Below are positions 59,346 to 64,000 of a stretch of DNA of 64,000 nucleotides, in pieces. A model generated the notes under the pieces. That model saw nothing but the letters and a program-made list of their open reading frames with translations, ran no database searches and was not told the origin of the DNA. The position numbers were made by a program, and so were the translations under genes. Position 1 is the first letter of the stretch; every line of letters begins with the position of its first letter. The stretch spans positions 1-64,000 of the forward strand of contig NZ_SMKO01000023.1 in assembly GCF_004348685.1 (NCBI RefSeq). Reading direction: 5' to 3'. Source of the DNA: Nonomuraea deserti (GTDB taxonomy: Bacteria; Actinomycetota; Actinomycetes; Streptosporangiales; Streptosporangiaceae).

Positions 59346-59905
59346 CACACCTCTTCCTCCGCGAGCGCGTCCGCCAGGCGCCGTAACGCCAGCCGGATGC
59401 GCGATTTCGCCGTGCCCTCGGGCATGCCGAGTTCCTCGCCGACCTGCCGGTAGGTCCTGCCGCCGAAATAGGCGAGTTCGAGTGCCTCCCGCAGGCTGCC
59501 GGGTAACGACGTCACGGCCTGCCGTACCCGCTCGGCCTCGTCGGCGGCGAGCACGGTGTCCTCCGGCCTGGCGGGCTCACGTTCGAACAACCGCGGCCCC
59601 AGCGCCGACACCCGCCGCCGTTCCTCCGCGCGCACGTGATCGACCGCGCGCCGGTGCGCGATCGTGGCCAGCCAGGCGCGCAGGGACCCGCGCTCCGGAT
59701 CGTAGGCCAGCGGACGTTCCCAGAAGACCAGGAACACCTCCTGCGTGATGTCCTCGGCGATCACCCGATCCCTGGTGACCCGGAGGGAGAGACCGAAGAT
59801 CAGCGAGGAGAGCCGGTCGTAGATCTCCCCCAGAGCGGACTCGTCGCCGCCGACCACCCGCTGGTGCAGCACGCGGTCGTCGTACGGTGCCTCCACTGGC
59901 ACCAC
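59345..59905 (-). CDS. ECF sigma factor (SigK/ECF19-like)
   Basis: About 186 residues. Region 2: EIYDRLSSLIFGLSLRVTRD, EDITQEVFLVFW; region 4: LPGSLREALELAYFGGRTYR, QVGEELGMPEGTAKSRIRLA. The start is one of several GTGs (59905, 59902 or 59896); GGGAG lies just upstream of them. Upstream, TCATCC and GCGAAT on the minus strand at about 15-16 bases apart resemble the SigK-type promoter, so self-activation is possible. Divergent from osmC, paired with the MDMPI-fold protein. Confidence 0.88.
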   Translation of the reverse strand: MVPVEAPYDDRVLHQRVVGGDESALGEIYDRLSSLIFGLSLRVTRDRVIAEDITQEVFLVFWERPLAYDPERGSLRAWLATIAHRRAVDHVRAEERRRVSALGPRLFEREPARPEDTVLAADEAERVRQAVTSLPGSLREALELAYFGGRTYRQVGEELGMPEGTAKSRIRLALRRLADALAEEEV

Positions 59906-60080
59906 ACTCCCGTTTAAATCCGGACCAAGGCGGCACGTGCGCCGCGACCCGAGCATGTCACTATTCGCGGGAAATGTAGAGCGGGATGACGGGCGAATGT
60001 CCCCGTGCCGGTGCGCGCCTCCTCGGGGCACGATCCGGTGCGCGATAGCTTCGGAGATCCACGACGGAGGGAGCACCACC

Positions 60081-60506
60081 ATGGCCACCACGCGCACCGC
60101 CACCACCCAGTGGAAGGGCGCTCTGCTCGACGGCTCGGGCAGCGTCTCGCTCGACTCGTCGGGCGCCGGCGCCTTCGAGATCTCCTGGCCGTCCAGGGCC
60201 GAGGCGGCGGGAGGCAAGACCTCGCCCGAGGAGCTCATCGCGGCCGCCCACTCGTCGTGCTTCTCGATGGCGCTCTCCCACGGGCTGGCCGGCGCCGGCA
60301 CGCCCCCTGCGTCGCTGCAGACCAGCGCCGACGTGACGTTCCAGCCCGGCGAGGGCATCACGGGAATCGTGCTCACCGTGAAGGGGCACGTCCCCGGCAT
60401 CACGGCCGAGCACTTCCGGCAGGCCGCCGAGACGGCCAAGGCCAACTGCCCGGTCAGCAAGGCGCTGGCGGGCACCACGATCTCGCTCAACGCCGAGCTT
60501 CTCTAG
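60081..60506 (+). CDS. osmC: OsmC-family peroxiredoxin
   Basis: 141 residues. The two catalytic cysteines C60 (AHSSCFSMAL) and C123 (ANCPVSKAL) are present, so it should reduce organic hydroperoxides. ATG 60081 follows GGAGGGAG. Divergent from the ECF sigma gene by 175 bases; a joint oxidative/thiol stress function is likely. Confidence 0.93.
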   Translation: MATTRTATTQWKGALLDGSGSVSLDSSGAGAFEISWPSRAEAAGGKTSPEELIAAAHSSCFSMALSHGLAGAGTPPASLQTSADVTFQPGEGITGIVLTVKGHVPGITAEHFRQAAETAKANCPVSKALAGTTISLNAELL

Positions 60507-60618
60507 CCTCCACCTCGGGAAGGCCGGCGGCGCGCACACGTGCGCGGCCGGCCCGGTACGAAGGGCGATCGGCCCAGTGCAAGACCAAGCCCGCTTCAAC
60601 GTGCGACAATCAGTTCAC

Positions 60619-62739
<2,121 letters not shown>

Positions 62740-62794
62740 CGAGGGCGGAAACCTCCGTGAGCCGGATGTCGGTGGGGTGTGCCAAGGTAGAGGA

Positions 62795-63529
62795 GTGCGG
62801 CGCATCTATCCCGACATACAGGACAACCCGGACATCGCGCAGGCGTACGCCTACCCCGGTGACCGGCCGTGGCTGCGCGTCAACATGGTCGCCAGCACCG
62901 ACGGCGCGGCCTGGCTGAAGGGCCGCTCACGGGGGCTGTCGAGCACGGGCGACCGCCGGATCTTCCAGACCCTGCGCGGGCTGGCCGACGTGATCGTCGC
63001 GGGCGCCGCGACCGTCCGCACCGAGGGCTACGGCCCGGTGCCGCCGCGCGACTGGTGGGCCGAGCTCCGCGAGGGCCGGCCCGAGGTGCCGCCGATCGCC
63101 GTCATCACCCGCAGCCTCGGCTTCGACCTCGACGCCGAGCTGTTCACCGACGCGCCGAGCCGGACGATCGTGATCACCTGCGAGGCCGCGCCCCACGAGC
63201 GGCGCAAGGCGGCGGCCCGGCACTGCGACGTCATCGTCGCCGGCGATGACGAGGTCGACCTGCCGCTGGCCATGGCCGAGCTGCACCAGCGCGGGCTGAC
63301 CAGGGTCCTGTGCGAGGGCGGGCCCCGCGTCAACGCCCAGCTCTCGGCCTGCCGGCTGATCGACGAGCTGTGCCTGTCGATCAGCCCGATGCTGGTCGGG
63401 GGCGGCGCGGCCCGCATACTCAACGGCGAGCCCGCCCAGGTTTCACTCGATCTCAGCCAGGTGCTGGAGGAGGAGGGCGTCCTCTTCTGCACATACACGA
63501 GAGGGAGCACTGATGAGCGAGCTCATTGA
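62795..63529 (+). CDS. RibD C-terminal/dihydrofolate-reductase-like reductase
   Basis: 244 residues of the RibD_C family: WLRVNMVASTDGAAW, IVAGAATVRTEGYGP, VLCEGGPRVNAQL. Actinobacterial 'pyrimidine reductase family' proteins look like this; an NADPH-dependent reduction of a pyrimidine or pterin is likely, substrate unknown. GTG 62795 with AAGGTAGAGG upstream gives the normal start (RRIYPDIQDNP). Overlaps the ligase gene by 17 bases. Confidence 0.88.
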   Translation: MRRIYPDIQDNPDIAQAYAYPGDRPWLRVNMVASTDGAAWLKGRSRGLSSTGDRRIFQTLRGLADVIVAGAATVRTEGYGPVPPRDWWAELREGRPEVPPIAVITRSLGFDLDAELFTDAPSRTIVITCEAAPHERRKAAARHCDVIVAGDDEVDLPLAMAELHQRGLTRVLCEGGPRVNAQLSACRLIDELCLSISPMLVGGGAARILNGEPAQVSLDLSQVLEEEGVLFCTYTRGSTDERAH

Positions 63530-64000
63530 GCCGACTGCCGGCGCCGTCCCGGCCGAGGAGCCGGAGCCGGTGCCCAACCTGCCGGTGCGCCCGCCGGTGC
63601 CGCCGATGCTGGCCAAGCCGGTCAAGGCCATGCCGAAGCAGGACGGCACGCTGTTCTACGAGCCGAAGTGGGACGGCTTCCGCTGCATCATCTTCCGCGA
63701 CGGCGACGAGGTCTACCTGGGCAGCCGCAAGGAGCGGCCGTTCACCCGCTATTTCCCCGAGCTGGTCGATGCGGCCAGGGCCGAGCTGCCCGACCGGTGC
63801 GTGGTCGACGGCGAGATCGTCCTGCCCATGGGCTCGCAGCTCGACTTCGACGCGTTGCAGCAGCGCATCCATCCCGCCAAGTCGCGGGTGACGATGTTGT
63901 CGGAGCGCACGCCGGCCCAGTTCGTCGCGTTCGATCTGCTGGCGCTGGGTGACGAGTCGCTGATGGAGGCGCCGTTCTCCGAGCGCCGCGCCCGGCTGGA
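63513..64000 (+). CDS. ATP-dependent DNA ligase, 5' part (runs off the window)
   Basis: 162 residues of the N-terminus. The nucleotidyl-accepting Lys52 lies in FYEPKWDGFRCI (motif I), followed by YLGSRKERPFTRYFPEL and VVDGEIVLP (motif III region) and FVAFDLLALG. This fits the LigC/LigD-type ligases of actinobacteria. ATG 63513 has GAGGGAG upstream. A ~30-residue Pro/Glu-rich leader precedes the catalytic domain. Confidence 0.9.
   Translation, partial: MSELIEPTAGAVPAEEPEPVPNLPVRPPVPPMLAKPVKAMPKQDGTLFYEPKWDGFRCIIFRDGDEVYLGSRKERPFTRYFPELVDAARAELPDRCVVDGEIVLPMGSQLDFDALQQRIHPAKSRVTMLSERTPAQFVAFDLLALGDESLMEAPFSERRARL

Overview
The window is GC-rich actinobacterial DNA. Codon third positions are almost all G or C, GTG and TTG starts are common, and genes are often joined by 4-base ATGA or GTGA overlaps. 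Typical actinomycete families are present: a WhiB protein, a WhiJ-type XRE/DUF397/ATPase set, DUF1707, a TIGR03084 protein, a maleylpyruvate-isomerase-fold (mycothiol-type) protein, an IdeR-type iron box and a cysteine-rich sulfur leader peptide. A morphologically complex, mycothiol-making actinomycete (Streptosporangiaceae/Nonomuraea-like) is my best guess; the sequence alone does not prove it. I found no tRNA, rRNA, CRISPR array, transposase or prophage.

Layout. 1-0.7 kb: 3' part of a LacI-type regulator with a 12-bp minisatellite in frame. 0.8-14 kb: a nitrogen-scavenging block. One strand carries pucR, an S4-domain gene, an NCS2 purine/uracil permease and a three-subunit molybdenum hydroxylase (FAD, FeS, Mo), followed by a leucine-rich-repeat gene and two duplicated lipoproteins. 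Divergent from pucR is allH-fdrA-allG, the three subunits of oxamate carbamoyltransferase. 14-21.6 kb: a PknB-type receptor kinase, TetR + Cmx-type exporter + MOSC protein, a second MFS protein, and a small membrane protein coupled to a winged-helix regulator. 21.8-29.2 kb: a lone family-A DNA polymerase, a metallophosphoesterase, a small TPR-like gene, and an AGPS-like flavoenzyme divergent from tetR-glpD. 29.3-35.2 kb: an iron-box-controlled sucrase/ferredoxin-like gene, whiB, a nested hairpin, a 42-bp minisatellite, the WhiJ-type triad, a phosphoribosyltransferase, another minisatellite, and rsgA.

35.4-46.4 kb: an ECF sigma/anti-sigma pair, then a six-gene operon (solute-binding protein, two permeases, a threonine-synthase-like PLP enzyme, two ATPases). 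It is divergent from iclR, a serine hydrolase and an amidohydrolase, and tandem IclR operators lie between the two arms. 46.5-51 kb: small membrane proteins, glyA behind a ZTP riboswitch, YihY, YccF and TIGR03084 proteins. 51-54.5 kb: sulfur assimilation (leader peptide, sulfite reductase, zinc-ribbon protein, APS reductase, sirohydrochlorin chelatase). 54.6-64 kb: DUF1707 protein, ankyrin/HEAT protein, HD phosphohydrolase, a histidine-rich secreted protein, an ECF sigma with a probable thiol-linked partner divergent from osmC, glgX, a RibD-like reductase and the start of an ATP-dependent DNA ligase.

The most unusual feature of the whole window is the number of short tandem repeats, both between genes and in frame inside otherwise conserved enzymes (LacI, the FAD subunit, the kinase, the MOSC protein, the amidohydrolase). 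The best candidates for undescribed biology are the peptide-ABC/PLP-enzyme/hydrolase cluster, the link between the molybdenum hydroxylase and oxamate carbamoyltransferase, and the palindromic operators found here for the WhiJ-type, IclR and TetR regulators.
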